Shown: positions 42,846 through 52,201, numbered from the stretch's first letter. The stretch: 64,000 nt of DNA from an uncultured Flavobacteriales bacterium (GCA_946482515.1 CAMLRS010000006.1:62001-126000); one strand, 5' to 3'. Notes: generated from the letters alone by a model not told the origin. Made by a program: numbers and translations.

Positions 42846-43538
42846 ATGAGCCAGCATCCCGTTCGTTTTATTCTGACCGATATTGAAGGCACCACAAGCT
42901 CCATCTCGTTTGTAGCCGATGAACTGTTCCCGTATTTCCGCGAACACATCCGTGAATTGCTGGCGTTGAAGGATCTTTCCGTTGTCCAGGAAGCATTTGC
43001 TGAAACGGTTAGTCTCGCTCATTCGGCAGATGGATTGAACATCACGACCGACGAAGAAATCATCGAAACTTTGCACCGCTGGAGTGTGGAAGACCGCAAG
43101 ATCACGCCATTGAAAACGCTTCAGGGCATTTTGTGGGAACGTGGCTATCTCGACGGCACGTTGAAAGGCCATGTCTACGCCGATGTTGCTCCACGTTTAC
43201 AGGAATGGCGCGAAAAAGGAATCGGGCTGGGGATTTTTTCCTCCGGGTCAGTTGCAGCACAAAAACTGCTGTTCGGTTACAGCGTAGCAGGCGATCTCAC
43301 TCCGTTTTTCAGTCATTATTTCGATACGAACTGCGGCGGTAAACGGGAAACGACTACCTATATGACCATCAGCAGTAAATTGTTGATCCCACCGGGCGAA
43401 ATCCTTTTCCTGAGTGACATTGCAGAAGAATTACAGGCCGCTGAGGAAGCCGGTTTTCAAACCATTCAGCTGCTGCGTCCGGGAACAAAAGCGGCATGGA
43501 AACATACGGCTGTAGATTTTGGCGACATTCAGCTGTAA
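42846..43538 (+). CDS. mtnC: Enolase-phosphatase E1
   Basis: 230 residues, HAD family. It enolises and dephosphorylates diketo-methylthiopentyl-1-phosphate to give acireductone. The MtnC motif TDIEGTTSSISFV carries the nucleophile Asp12 and Glu14; GIFSSGSVAAQKLLF, FDTNCGGKRET and FLSDIAEELQAA are the later HAD motifs. The product is the substrate of MtnD, encoded 3 kb upstream. Confidence 0.94.
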   Translation: MSQHPVRFILTDIEGTTSSISFVADELFPYFREHIRELLALKDLSVVQEAFAETVSLAHSADGLNITTDEEIIETLHRWSVEDRKITPLKTLQGILWERGYLDGTLKGHVYADVAPRLQEWREKGIGLGIFSSGSVAAQKLLFGYSVAGDLTPFFSHYFDTNCGGKRETTTYMTISSKLLIPPGEILFLSDIAEELQAAEEAGFQTIQLLRPGTKAAWKHTAVDFGDIQL

Positions 43539-43542
43539 GAGA

Positions 43543-44098
43543 CTCCCGCAGATTCACGCTGACACTTCCTGAGGGTTAGAAATAATTCTCTGTTTTATAA
43601 TAAAATAAGGAAATCTTTACTGAAAGTCAATAGTGTGTGTTATTTGCGTTTCGTGTAAATTCAATACATGAATGAAAACGACATCTCCTATAAAGTCCGC
43701 GGGGCGATTTTTGAAGTACACAACGAACTAGGACCAGGCTTACTGGAAAGTACTTATGAAGCAGCTTTACTTTATGAATTAAAAGAACAAGGTCTAAACG
43801 TTCGATCACAGGTTGTGCTTCCGCTTAATTATAAAGACGTTTATCTGGATGCCGGATACAGACTCGATTTGCTCGTGGAAAATAAAGTAATTATCGAGAT
43901 TAAATCCATAGAGCAATTAGCCAGGGTGCATCACAAGCAATTAATGACCTACTTGAGATTGACCAATCTGAAGCTGGGTGTTTTGGTAAATTTCAACGTT
44001 GATCGTATTAGTGAGGGCATCATTCGAAAGGTAAACGGCCTTTAACTGTTGCGAGGAATTTGCCCAGGTCTGCGGCTAATCTGAGAAATCTGCGGGAG
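43543..44098. mobile_element. Inverted-repeat-flanked unit carrying the GxxExxY gene
   Basis: CTCCCGCAGATT (43543-43554), 5 bases after the mtnC stop, is an exact inverted copy of AATCTGCGGGAG (44087-44098). Flanking CGC/GAC words extend the likeness imperfectly. The unit is visibly more AT-rich than the neighbouring mtn genes and has one gene (43668-44045). No transposase or target-site duplication was found, so movement is inferred. Confidence 0.5.
43668..44045 (+). CDS. GxxExxY family protein
   Basis: 125 residues. The signature is GLLESTY within ELGPGLLESTYEAALLYEL, and the later RLDLLVENKVIIEIKSIEQLARVHHKQLMTYL part has the D...(E/D)xK pattern of PD-(D/E)XK nuclease-like folds. The family is widespread in Bacteroidota and its function is not known. 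The gene is AT-rich compared with mtnC and mtnA on either side and sits in an inverted-repeat-flanked unit, which suggests it was inserted between them. Confidence 0.92.
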   Translation: MNENDISYKVRGAIFEVHNELGPGLLESTYEAALLYELKEQGLNVRSQVVLPLNYKDVYLDAGYRLDLLVENKVIIEIKSIEQLARVHHKQLMTYLRLTNLKLGVLVNFNVDRISEGIIRKVNGL

Positions 44099-44172
44099 CA
44101 TATCACAAGTAAATATCGTTCAGTTACTTAGTTGATTTTTGATTCTGATCAGGAAGCCGGTGTTATAAATCG

Positions 44173-44180
44173 TAACTTTG
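44173..44180 (+). promoter_or_regulatory. -7 element of mtnA
   Basis: TAACTTTG, 18 bases before the ATG at 44199. It rules out the TTG at 44178 as the start. Confidence 0.55.
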
Positions 44181-44198
44181 CAATCTCAAAAAATACGC

Positions 44199-45287
44199 AT
44201 GAAATTCAGAACGATTTGGCCAACCGAGGACCGTTATGTAGAAGTGATCGACCAGCGTCAGCTCCCGCACGAGTGGGTTGTTGTTAAGCTGAAAACATAC
44301 GCAGACGCCGAGAAAGCTATCAAGGATATGATCGTACGCGGTGCTCCGCTCATTGGTGCAACGGCAGCTTATGGCATTTACCTGGCGGCCCGTGAAATGA
44401 CCGAACAGGGACTCGAGCCTGTGTACATGGATACAGCGTTCAACGCCCTGCGAAATTCACGTCCGACGGCTGTGAACCTGTTCTGGGCGCTCGACAAGAT
44501 GCGGAATGCCTTGAAAGATTGCCCGGCCGATCAGTTGGTCGAAACGGCCTGGTTTGCCGCTGAAGCCATCGTGAAAGAAGATATTGAGACCTGCCGTATG
44601 ATAGGCGTTCACGGTTTGCCGCTGATCGAAGTTATAGCCGAAAAAAAGCAAGGCGAAGCGGTCAACATCCTGACGCATTGCAATGCCGGCATGCTCGGAT
44701 GCATCGAGTGGGGAACGATCACTTCACCGATCTATCAGGCAGTGGAAAAAGGAATCAAAGTACACGTTTGGGTGGACGAAACACGCCCGCGAAACCAGGG
44801 CGCCAACTTAACGTGCTACGAGCTGACAAAACATGGTGTTGATCACACACTGATCGTTGACAACACCGGCGGACATTTGATGCAGCACGGCATGGTGGAT
44901 ATGGTGATCGTAGGAACCGACCGCACGACCCGCAAAGGCGACGTGGCGAACAAGATAGGCACGTACCTGAAAGCGCTGGCCGCCAACGACAATAACATTC
45001 CGTTTTACGTCGCACTGCCATCTACCACACTCGATTGGTCCATCAGTGACGGTCTGCGTGAAATTCCGATCGAAGAGCGCAACCAGGATGAGGTCAAATA
45101 TGTAGTAGGCAAGAGCCGTCGTTCCGGTATCATGGACGAAGTGTTGATTTGTCCTGAAACGACCAAAGCCAGCAATTACGGCTTCGATGTCACACCAGCC
45201 AGACTGGTCACGGCGCTGATCACCGAAAGAGGCGTTTGCCCGGCTACGGAAGAAGGATTGTTGAGTTTGTTTCCGGAGCAGGCATAA
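44199..45287 (+). CDS. mtnA: S-methyl-5-thioribose-1-phosphate isomerase
   Basis: 362 residues from the ATG at 44199. It isomerises methylthioribose-1-phosphate to the ribulose form, the substrate of MtnB. Cys161 (THCNAGMLGC) and Asp241 (VGTDRTTRKGDVANKIGT) match the catalytic pair of the family. RGAPLIGATAAYG and the C-terminal FDVTPARLVTALITERG are present. It follows the GxxExxY unit and ends at a bidirectional-looking hairpin. Confidence 0.95.
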   Translation: MKFRTIWPTEDRYVEVIDQRQLPHEWVVVKLKTYADAEKAIKDMIVRGAPLIGATAAYGIYLAAREMTEQGLEPVYMDTAFNALRNSRPTAVNLFWALDKMRNALKDCPADQLVETAWFAAEAIVKEDIETCRMIGVHGLPLIEVIAEKKQGEAVNILTHCNAGMLGCIEWGTITSPIYQAVEKGIKVHVWVDETRPRNQGANLTCYELTKHGVDHTLIVDNTGGHLMQHGMVDMVIVGTDRTTRKGDVANKIGTYLKALAANDNNIPFYVALPSTTLDWSISDGLREIPIEERNQDEVKYVVGKSRRSGIMDEVLICPETTKASNYGFDVTPARLVTALITERGVCPATEEGLLSLFPEQA

Positions 45288-45313
45288 AAAAAGCCGTCTT
45301 ATAACGACGGCTT
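45284..45313 (-). terminator. Terminator of the VWA lipoprotein gene
   Basis: AAGCCGTC (45291-45298) pairs with GACGGCTT (45306-45313). The run of A at 45286-45292 is a T-run on the minus strand, so it ends the minus-strand gene 45343-46500 and overlaps the mtnA stop. Confidence 0.75.
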
Positions 45314-45342
45314 CCATTTAGGATAGGTGGTGGTGTAAAAAC

Positions 45343-46500
45343 TTATTTGGCGATCGTGTATCCTTTTTTGCGGGCCAGTTTGAGAATAGAGCTCGTTATG
45401 GCATCGCCAAGATCCTTTTGGCCTCTCTTTTTTGCTTGCTGATCGATGTATGCCTGGCGTTGTTTGGCCAGCTGCCCGATTTCGCGCTGAATCTGCTCGC
45501 GTTCCTTGGTCTTTTTAGCGACGTAAGCTTCGACCTCTTTTTCTGATTTGGATTGGAGCTCTGCCGGCAATTCGGATTTCTGCATGTTTTTCAAAGCGTT
45601 TTTGTCCTCTTTCACTTTGTCGACAAGGTCCCAGGTGGTATTGTTATATACCGGTTTCGATTTACTGATAGCCCTGTCGGTAGACACGGAATAGGATACA
45701 GCATTGGCGTGAGCATCCTGTCTCAACTGATTGTTTTTCTTTGTATAACCCTGTGCGCCATATCCGATGTAGGTTCCATTCAAGCGTTCGTTGCAGCGGG
45801 AGATTTTATCGTCATAAGGCGTTGCAACATAGACGATTGCTTCGTTCTGGTCGATGGTGAAGTAGTTGCCCAACCCGGCAGTTGCGCCGTTTTTCCAGAA
45901 TGTACGAATGCCTTCTTCGGGATTTCCGCAGAAGATCGTATTGATGTAGATGTCTTTTCTGCGCGCAGAGCTGATGGCTTCCTCGAAATGCGTTCCTCCC
46001 TGATCGAATTCTTCGTTGCCGGCAATGTAAATGAGCTTCATATCGCTTTCGCCCTCGCCCCATTTCAATTGATCGGTGGCATCTTTGATCACGGCGCCGC
46101 AGTATTCTTCACCGCCATTCGTACGCAGGGAGAAAAGCTGCTCGGATATCAGATCGAGATCGGTTGTCAGCGTTGATACCTGCCGGATGTAATTGGCTTC
46201 GGCCGAAAGTCCATCGTTTCCATATTCGTAGAGCGCGATCTCGATCGAAGGCATTTTGCCGTTATAACGCAGCGTGGTAAGCGTGTTCACAACATTCCAC
46301 AATCGCGCTTTGGCTTGTTCGATCAGTCCGTCCATGCTGCTGGAAGTATCGAGCAGGAGCGCCACCTGGATCTTCCTGTTTTTATCGGTTTGAATGGAGC
46401 CTGTTTGACCATTTGGCGTTGTCTGTTCGGAAGGTTGCCCACAAGCTCCGAGTCCCAGCACGGCAGCCAGTAAAATGAAAGACGCGAGTTTGTTATACAT
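45343..46500 (-). CDS. VWA-domain lipoprotein
   Basis: 385 residues from the ATG at 46500, which restores the lipoprotein signal MYNKLASFILLAAVLGLGAC (Cys20); the longer frame from 46611 has no signal. A von Willebrand A domain follows with the metal-ion site DTSSSM (Asp51, Ser53, Ser55). The C-terminal third is Lys/Glu/Gln-rich and probably coiled coil (EKEVEAYVAKKTKEREQIQ). It likely sits in the periplasm or on the surface and binds proteins. Divergent from the LytS-type kinase gene. Confidence 0.87.
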   Translation of the reverse strand: MYNKLASFILLAAVLGLGACGQPSEQTTPNGQTGSIQTDKNRKIQVALLLDTSSSMDGLIEQAKARLWNVVNTLTTLRYNGKMPSIEIALYEYGNDGLSAEANYIRQVSTLTTDLDLISEQLFSLRTNGGEEYCGAVIKDATDQLKWGEGESDMKLIYIAGNEEFDQGGTHFEEAISSARRKDIYINTIFCGNPEEGIRTFWKNGATAGLGNYFTIDQNEAIVYVATPYDDKISRCNERLNGTYIGYGAQGYTKKNNQLRQDAHANAVSYSVSTDRAISKSKPVYNNTTWDLVDKVKEDKNALKNMQKSELPAELQSKSEKEVEAYVAKKTKEREQIQREIGQLAKQRQAYIDQQAKKRGQKDLGDAITSSILKLARKKGYTIAK

Positions 46501-46540
46501 AGTATTGTTTTTAGGTGAAACATGAGGCATTTGCCTTCCG

Positions 46541-46548
46541 CAAACATA
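46541..46548 (-). promoter_or_regulatory. -7 element of the VWA lipoprotein gene
   Basis: TATGTTTG on the minus strand, 40 bases before the ATG at 46500. Confidence 0.4.
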
Positions 46549-46663
46549 GTTTCCACAATTGCTGGCTTCGGGGAGAATGGGTGAAAGGACCGTTTGACTT
46601 TGTGAAACCATCTGTCAAAGGATGAAAAGCGTGTATCTTTATCATTGTCAATTCCATCGAAAA

Positions 46664-48469
46664 ATGTCACTCAGGGGAACCGGATTTTTTCAACTGGCCG
46701 TTAGCGTTTGTCTCTTAACGGCTACGACTGTTTTTGCGCAGACGGAAGAGCCCCAAAAAGCTCCCATGAGTATTGAGATTCCGAAATCGGTTGACGGCAA
46801 CGAAGAGGAAAACCTTGCGAAGAATTATGAGAAGCTGGCTCAACAATTCAACCTCAAAGAGAATTATCCTAAGGCAGAGGAATATCTGAAGAAGGCTCTG
46901 AGCAGCTATAAAAAGCTGGGGCAAAAAGAAGCTATTGCACGTGTTTCGAGGTCTTTGGCAAAAGTGCAGGAAAAACTGAACAAGAAAAATGAGGCGCAAG
47001 TCAATTATTCCGTTGCCAGTAAGTCTTATGCCAGCGGCGCGGAAAAGGAGATTAACCTGCAGGATGCGAATCGTGTGAGCTACAATTCAACGTTTCAGAC
47101 CAAATCTTCTTCGGTCAATTCGAATATCTCGACATTTAAAAAGCTGAAACGTACGACCGATCTGCAGGATGCATATATTCAAAAAGCAGAGCTTCAATTG
47201 TTTCAGAACGATCCTGCCGGGGCGATTGCTACCTATGAAGAGGCGATTCTCGATGCTGGAAGCGACTGGAAACAAGTTGTTCTTTTAAAGGATAGAATCG
47301 CGGCTGTTTATGCTGGTCAAGAACAATTCGACAAAGCCATCGCTCTACACAATGAGCTGCTGCAGGATGCTGAGCGAGTCGGTGATGTAACTGTACAGAT
47401 CGGCCAGCTTCGAAGTTTGTCACATATTTATTTTGCCATTGAAGCATCGGAGCAAGCAGTTAGTTTGTTGAAGAAAGCATACGAGCTTGCATTGAGAAAA
47501 AGTCATACAAAAGAAGCGAAAGCCTGTCTCAATGAGCTGCTGAATTATTACCGAACGACCGGCAATCCGGAAGAAAGCCTTGCGTTATGCAGGCAATTCC
47601 TGCAAAGACTCGATTTCCTGGTGCGAACCGATAGCAGCCTGATGGACATGAATACGCTGCACGTCATTGAAACGCGTATCCGTCAGCTTGAAAAGGAGAA
47701 AGATCTGAAAGACCGCCTGATTGCCAAAACCAACACCTTCAACTATTTTCTGCTGGGATCGATAGGAGTTCTGTTATTGCTGCTGGCGTTATTCATCCGG
47801 TCGTTGAGGTCGATCAAAAAGAAGAATAAACGGATTGCGTTACAATCGTTGCGAAGGGAAATGAATCCACACTTTATTTTCAACAGTCTGAATAGTGTGA
47901 ACCAGTTCATAGCCCAGAATAACGAGCTTGAAGCCAATAAATACCTGACATCCTATTCGAATCTCATGCGTACCACAATGGAAAATTCCGGCAAGGATTT
48001 TATTCCGTTGGGCAAGGAGGTTGAACTGCTGAAAAAATACCTTGAGCTCGAGCTGATGCGTTTTGAAGACAAGTTCGAGTTTGTCATTACGGTCGATGAG
48101 CGGCTGGACATGGAAGCAAGCTACATTCCGAATATGCTGATTCAACCAAGTCTCGAAAATGCGATCTGGCATGGGCTGCGTTACCGGGAAGGAAAAGGAT
48201 TGCTGCTGCTGCGATTTGAGCAGGAAAATAGTCATATCCGTATTACCATTGACGACGATGGCATCGGTATGGCTAAAAGTGCTGAGCTGAAAACACGCAA
48301 CCAGAAAAAATACGAGTCACTAGGTTTGAAAAACACGCAGCAACGCATTACGTTATTGAATAATTTATATCGGAAAGATATTTCATTCCAGATGATTGAA
48401 AAATTGTTGCCTGACCAGGGAACGGTTGTCGAAATGGCCTTTCCGCTAATGGATAAACTACCCGGATGA
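46664..48469 (+). CDS. LytS-type histidine kinase with periplasmic TPR region
   Basis: 601 residues from the ATG at 46664, which opens a signal peptide (MSLRGTGFFQLAVSV... to AQ). Residues 40-340 are helical TPR-like repeats (AKNYEKLAQQFNLKENYPKA, AYIQKAELQLFQNDPAGAIA). One membrane span is at about 359-380. The cytoplasmic kinase has His403 in REMNPHFIFNSLN and an ATPase domain with ENAIWHGLRYREG and IDDDGIGM. The start of the regulator gene overlaps its stop (ATGA). A TATCTTTA box at 46634-46641 may be the promoter. Confidence 0.92.
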   Translation: MSLRGTGFFQLAVSVCLLTATTVFAQTEEPQKAPMSIEIPKSVDGNEEENLAKNYEKLAQQFNLKENYPKAEEYLKKALSSYKKLGQKEAIARVSRSLAKVQEKLNKKNEAQVNYSVASKSYASGAEKEINLQDANRVSYNSTFQTKSSSVNSNISTFKKLKRTTDLQDAYIQKAELQLFQNDPAGAIATYEEAILDAGSDWKQVVLLKDRIAAVYAGQEQFDKAIALHNELLQDAERVGDVTVQIGQLRSLSHIYFAIEASEQAVSLLKKAYELALRKSHTKEAKACLNELLNYYRTTGNPEESLALCRQFLQRLDFLVRTDSSLMDMNTLHVIETRIRQLEKEKDLKDRLIAKTNTFNYFLLGSIGVLLLLLALFIRSLRSIKKKNKRIALQSLRREMNPHFIFNSLNSVNQFIAQNNELEANKYLTSYSNLMRTTMENSGKDFIPLGKEVELLKKYLELELMRFEDKFEFVITVDERLDMEASYIPNMLIQPSLENAIWHGLRYREGKGLLLLRFEQENSHIRITIDDDGIGMAKSAELKTRNQKKYESLGLKNTQQRITLLNNLYRKDISFQMIEKLLPDQGTVVEMAFPLMDKLPG

Positions 48470-49212
48470 TCCCAACCATCAAAAGTGTTATCGTAGAAGA
48501 TGAGAGTGCTGCCCGTGAAGCGCTCCGGAATTACCTGACGAAGTATTGCCCGCAAGTTGAGCTGGTCGGAGAAGCGCGTGATTTCAATGAAGCTGTTCCA
48601 TTGCTACAGGAATCAAAGCCGCAGCTGGTCTTTCTCGATGTTGAAATGCCCTTTGGAAATGCATTCGACGTATTAGAAGCGTGTCGCGATCTGCAATTCG
48701 AAACGATTTTTGTTACGGCTTTTTCGGAATATTCGCTGAGGGCGCTGAATCAAAGCGCGGCCTATTACCTGCTAAAGCCGATCAGCATCGAAGAGCTTAT
48801 TATTGCTGTTAACAAGGTACAGACTCAACTGATGAATAATGTGCTTTTCGATCGTAACCGGGTGATCGTTGAAAATTTCCGCGAACCTGAATTGCAAAAG
48901 CAACAGGTTATCCTTCCAACTCTTGAAGGGTTCGAAGTTGTAAAAATGGAAGAGATCGTGCGACTGAAAGGCAACGGGAATTTCACAGATATCTTCCTTG
49001 CTGGTGGCAATAAAAAAATGGTATGCCGCTTGTTAAAGCATTTCTCCGAAATTCTTCCGTTTCCATTCATGCGCGTACACAAATCGCACATCATCAATGT
49101 ACAGTGTGTGCGATCCTACAATAAAGGTGGCTATATTACCATGAGTGATGGTTCGGAGATCGAACTTTCGTCGACTTATAAGGAAGCATTTCTCCAGCGT
49201 TTTAGGCATTGA
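48466..49212 (+). CDS. LytTR-family response regulator
   Basis: 248 residues. Receiver domain with acidic VEDE near the N-terminus, Asp58 in VFLDVEMP and Lys105-region LLKPIS; the C-terminal LytTR DNA-binding domain (about 145-245) has EEIVRLKGNGNFTDIFL and FMRVHKSHIINVQCV. Co-translated with the kinase upstream through a 4-base overlap, so the two are partners. The stimulus and targets are unknown; the neighbouring T9SS and VWA genes are candidates by position only. Confidence 0.94.
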   Translation: MIPTIKSVIVEDESAAREALRNYLTKYCPQVELVGEARDFNEAVPLLQESKPQLVFLDVEMPFGNAFDVLEACRDLQFETIFVTAFSEYSLRALNQSAAYYLLKPISIEELIIAVNKVQTQLMNNVLFDRNRVIVENFREPELQKQQVILPTLEGFEVVKMEEIVRLKGNGNFTDIFLAGGNKKMVCRLLKHFSEILPFPFMRVHKSHIINVQCVRSYNKGGYITMSDGSEIELSSTYKEAFLQRFRH

Positions 49213-49215
49213 AAC

Positions 49216-49249
49216 AAAAAAGCGGCCTTCCATCGAAAGCCGCTTTTTT
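49216..49249. terminator. Bidirectional terminator
   Basis: AAAAAAGCGGC (49216-49226) pairs perfectly with GCCGCTTTTTT (49239-49249). It lies between the convergent LytTR and T9SS substrate genes and serves both strands. Confidence 0.85.
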
Positions 49250-49266
49250 GCTTTGTAGGGTCAGGG

Positions 49267-52107
49267 TTACTGTTTTACGACACGTTTTACGGCTGTCTGG
49301 CTGCCATTGGTAATGTGTACCAGGAACAGTGAGCCGGAATACGTTGCCAATGAAAGCTGATTGTGCTGATTGTCCATTTCGCGCGATTCAAGCAGTCGAC
49401 CGTTTACGTCATAAACCGTTACCAGGTAGGATCCGGCTTCGAAGCCGTTGATAGCGATCAAACCGTTGGTTGGGTTCGGATAAAGGACGAACGGATCTTT
49501 GAGAACCGTCTCCGTGCTCAGATCGCTGTCAACTACTGTATAACCGAAATCGATACCGCAAGGTCCGCTTTGTGCGTCGAAACTGTTTCTAATACTTAAA
49601 GCGACGTCCATAAGCTTTTCCGGAGCATCCGTAATAGCGCTTGCGGTGTTGTCCAATACACAGAGGTAGACCAGGTCATAAGTCAGTGTATCTCCGACTT
49701 CCAGCATCGACATACCTGTTCCGGCCATCATGCGTCGATCACCCGAAGGATTGCTGGTTGAGCCATTCCCTGCGGGATCATATTCAGAACAGGTAAAGCC
49801 AGGATCGACACCGTTGGTTCCGTAATGAAGCGGGTCGCTGTCACCCGGATAATCGTATTTCGCCGCAATAGTGGTGGCACCGGAGCCTGGTACACCGTAG
49901 TAATGCGGATCACCGAAACGGTGGTAACCGCGCAGCATATTGGTCAGCTGGTCGAGATTGGAAGGGTCGGAGTAGGCAGCAGCACCCTGGCCGCTAATTA
50001 CGAAGGAAGATTCCAGTCCATAATATTCGTTGTCAGCTGTTCCGTCTCCAAATCCAAAGCCGTTTACGCTTTTATTGGGGCCAACACCTGCTGTGTTGTC
50101 GATTCCATCGGTTGCTACTTTGGAACCTTTCAGGATCATGAAGCCTTCTGCTGGTACAGGAGTTCCGAAACCGGTTTGCCCACCCATATTCTCATCCATC
50201 AGGTCCCCGTTGTAGCTGTAAACCAATCCGAGCTCGGCATGTGTTCCGTTGTAATCATCCGAATAATTTCCAAGATCCAGATCAAGGTAAGATCCTACGT
50301 AAAAAGAATCGAGAGCGAATGCTTTCGGCAGGTAATGCTGTTTGATGAAGATTGTGTTGTGATAAGCGGTATCGATGTCGGAGCAATCGTAGGAATAGAA
50401 ATAGGTATGCAATTCCACATTTGCTGAAACCTCGCGCGCCGAATTTTGGTGTGAAATAGTGTAGAAGCACTGATCACCGTAGATTTTCGGATAGTCTCCC
50501 GCATACGGATCGTAAAGTCCGTCGTTATTGCGGTCCCAGAACGGTGCAAGGTCTTCGGCTTGTCCGATAGTGGTATTACCATGTGCCGGCCATTCACGTA
50601 TTCCATGTGGGGCAATATAGGTTGTTGAGCCGCTTACCAGGCTGTCGAAATGGGCTTCGATCATCTGATGGGTTACGTAGAAACCACGATTGTATTTTGC
50701 ATTCTGCTCGAGTGAATAATCTGCAGGATTGGTGTAAGGTCCGGCCAGCATATCGGTTTCGAAATAACCGTCAGGGCTCAATCCAACTGTTTCCTCGCTA
50801 TCGGTTTTTCCGGCAAACAGCCCGGCTGCATAATAGGCAAGCGAAATGCTGTCATTGTATTTTGCAGATGGAAGACCTCCAGGCCTGATAGCGAAATAAA
50901 CATTTCCCTGACCCAGATTAACGTGTACGTCATTTTGCTGGAAAAGCTGACCATATTCGGTGAATGGTGTATACTGGCCCGGGTTAATTGCCCGTGCGAA
51001 AAAAGAAACCCGGTTAACGTCAATTGTTTGCCCCCCGGCATCAACCAGGTGATTAAAGCTGGAATTAGTACAATCACCCATCATGTATACGTTGCCGTTA
51101 TGGGAAAGTGCGCCATCGAACCGTGTCGAGTTGGGGTTGCTTACCGTATTATCCAGTGAAAAAGCGTTATCGTATTCCAGGATATAAGAGGAAGACAGCG
51201 TTCCACACGTCATGCGGAAATAACGACCGTCGTGGAAAACACACTCACTTGGTGAATTGCTAAAGATGGCCGGACCGACTAATGTTCCGGATGCTACAGA
51301 TGCGAGACTGTTATTGACAACTGTATAGGTGGTTCCTGCGAACGCAACCAGTTGGTTGTTATCGTTTGTAACAAGATCGATCTGTTTGCCATCAGCACCT
51401 ACGTTCAGGCTGCTCCAGGTATTTGGCGCAGTTCGTTTGTACAGTGTAGCGCTAGCGTTTGCACCAAAAAGCACGTATTCACTACCATTGAATACCACAA
51501 TTTCACTTTGCTTCCGACTGGAAGCCATGATGTTCAAAGCAGTGGCCTGCGTAACATCAATGAGTTCAGTGGAGATTGCTGAAAACCCGGATGGCAAGAA
51601 GGAAATGCGGGAAAGTCCGGTTGTAGCACCGACCAAGGCAGTTACCAGCTCGTTGCCGTTACGGATGGTTGTACAAAACCCCTGCTTGAAATCGTCGGTT
51701 GGGAAAAACGAATTGACAATCTGTTGCGTAGCTGTATTCACACGCAGGTAAACAGGTCGCTGAATCTGTGAACCACCATCTATTGTAAACATTACAATCA
51801 GGTAAGTATCGTCACTCTCTTCAAAAGCGCCGGATAAATAGGTTCTGGTGTTGATCCCGGCATTTGGGAAGACAATCTTTTGGCTTGCGGTAACATCTCC
51901 CAGACTGTTGATCGTTGTCCAGGATAAATGCAAGGTATCGTCTTTACTGCCGGCGCAGCTGAATACACGCAGATTTTCTTCCTCGGGAATCATTGCCGAC
52001 TGGTAAATACCGCCGCCGCCGTCCTGGTAAAAAAGCGAGCGGTTGTATTGGGCTTGTGCACCCAAAGCGCTTCCTGCGAGTATAAAGGTGAGTAAGGTTT
52101 TTTTCAT
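49267..52107 (-). CDS. Large secreted protein with T9SS type A sorting domain
   Basis: 946 residues from the ATG at 52107, which starts a clear signal peptide (MKKTLLTFILAGSALGAQAQ). The long body is rich in Asp, Asn, Gly, Ser and Tyr and shows many beta-strands without a recognised catalytic motif; segments such as WDRNNDGLYDPYAGDYPKI resemble calcium-binding DxNxDG loops. The last 73 residues from LYPNPTNGL (about 874) form a type A sorting domain ending in KRVVKQ. The P5 ECF-like motif lies about 100 bases upstream of the start. Confidence 0.85.
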   Translation of the reverse strand: MKKTLLTFILAGSALGAQAQYNRSLFYQDGGGGIYQSAMIPEEENLRVFSCAGSKDDTLHLSWTTINSLGDVTASQKIVFPNAGINTRTYLSGAFEESDDTYLIVMFTIDGGSQIQRPVYLRVNTATQQIVNSFFPTDDFKQGFCTTIRNGNELVTALVGATTGLSRISFLPSGFSAISTELIDVTQATALNIMASSRKQSEIVVFNGSEYVLFGANASATLYKRTAPNTWSSLNVGADGKQIDLVTNDNNQLVAFAGTTYTVVNNSLASVASGTLVGPAIFSNSPSECVFHDGRYFRMTCGTLSSSYILEYDNAFSLDNTVSNPNSTRFDGALSHNGNVYMMGDCTNSSFNHLVDAGGQTIDVNRVSFFARAINPGQYTPFTEYGQLFQQNDVHVNLGQGNVYFAIRPGGLPSAKYNDSISLAYYAAGLFAGKTDSEETVGLSPDGYFETDMLAGPYTNPADYSLEQNAKYNRGFYVTHQMIEAHFDSLVSGSTTYIAPHGIREWPAHGNTTIGQAEDLAPFWDRNNDGLYDPYAGDYPKIYGDQCFYTISHQNSAREVSANVELHTYFYSYDCSDIDTAYHNTIFIKQHYLPKAFALDSFYVGSYLDLDLGNYSDDYNGTHAELGLVYSYNGDLMDENMGGQTGFGTPVPAEGFMILKGSKVATDGIDNTAGVGPNKSVNGFGFGDGTADNEYYGLESSFVISGQGAAAYSDPSNLDQLTNMLRGYHRFGDPHYYGVPGSGATTIAAKYDYPGDSDPLHYGTNGVDPGFTCSEYDPAGNGSTSNPSGDRRMMAGTGMSMLEVGDTLTYDLVYLCVLDNTASAITDAPEKLMDVALSIRNSFDAQSGPCGIDFGYTVVDSDLSTETVLKDPFVLYPNPTNGLIAINGFEAGSYLVTVYDVNGRLLESREMDNQHNQLSLATYSGSLFLVHITNGSQTAVKRVVKQ

Positions 52108-52201
52108 AAAAAAATGTGTTCCAATTGATCGTACAAGTTTAACTATAGCAAACAACCCGCCTTTGTCGTAGAGAAACCGAAACGGGTTGTTTAAAAAGAG
52201 G

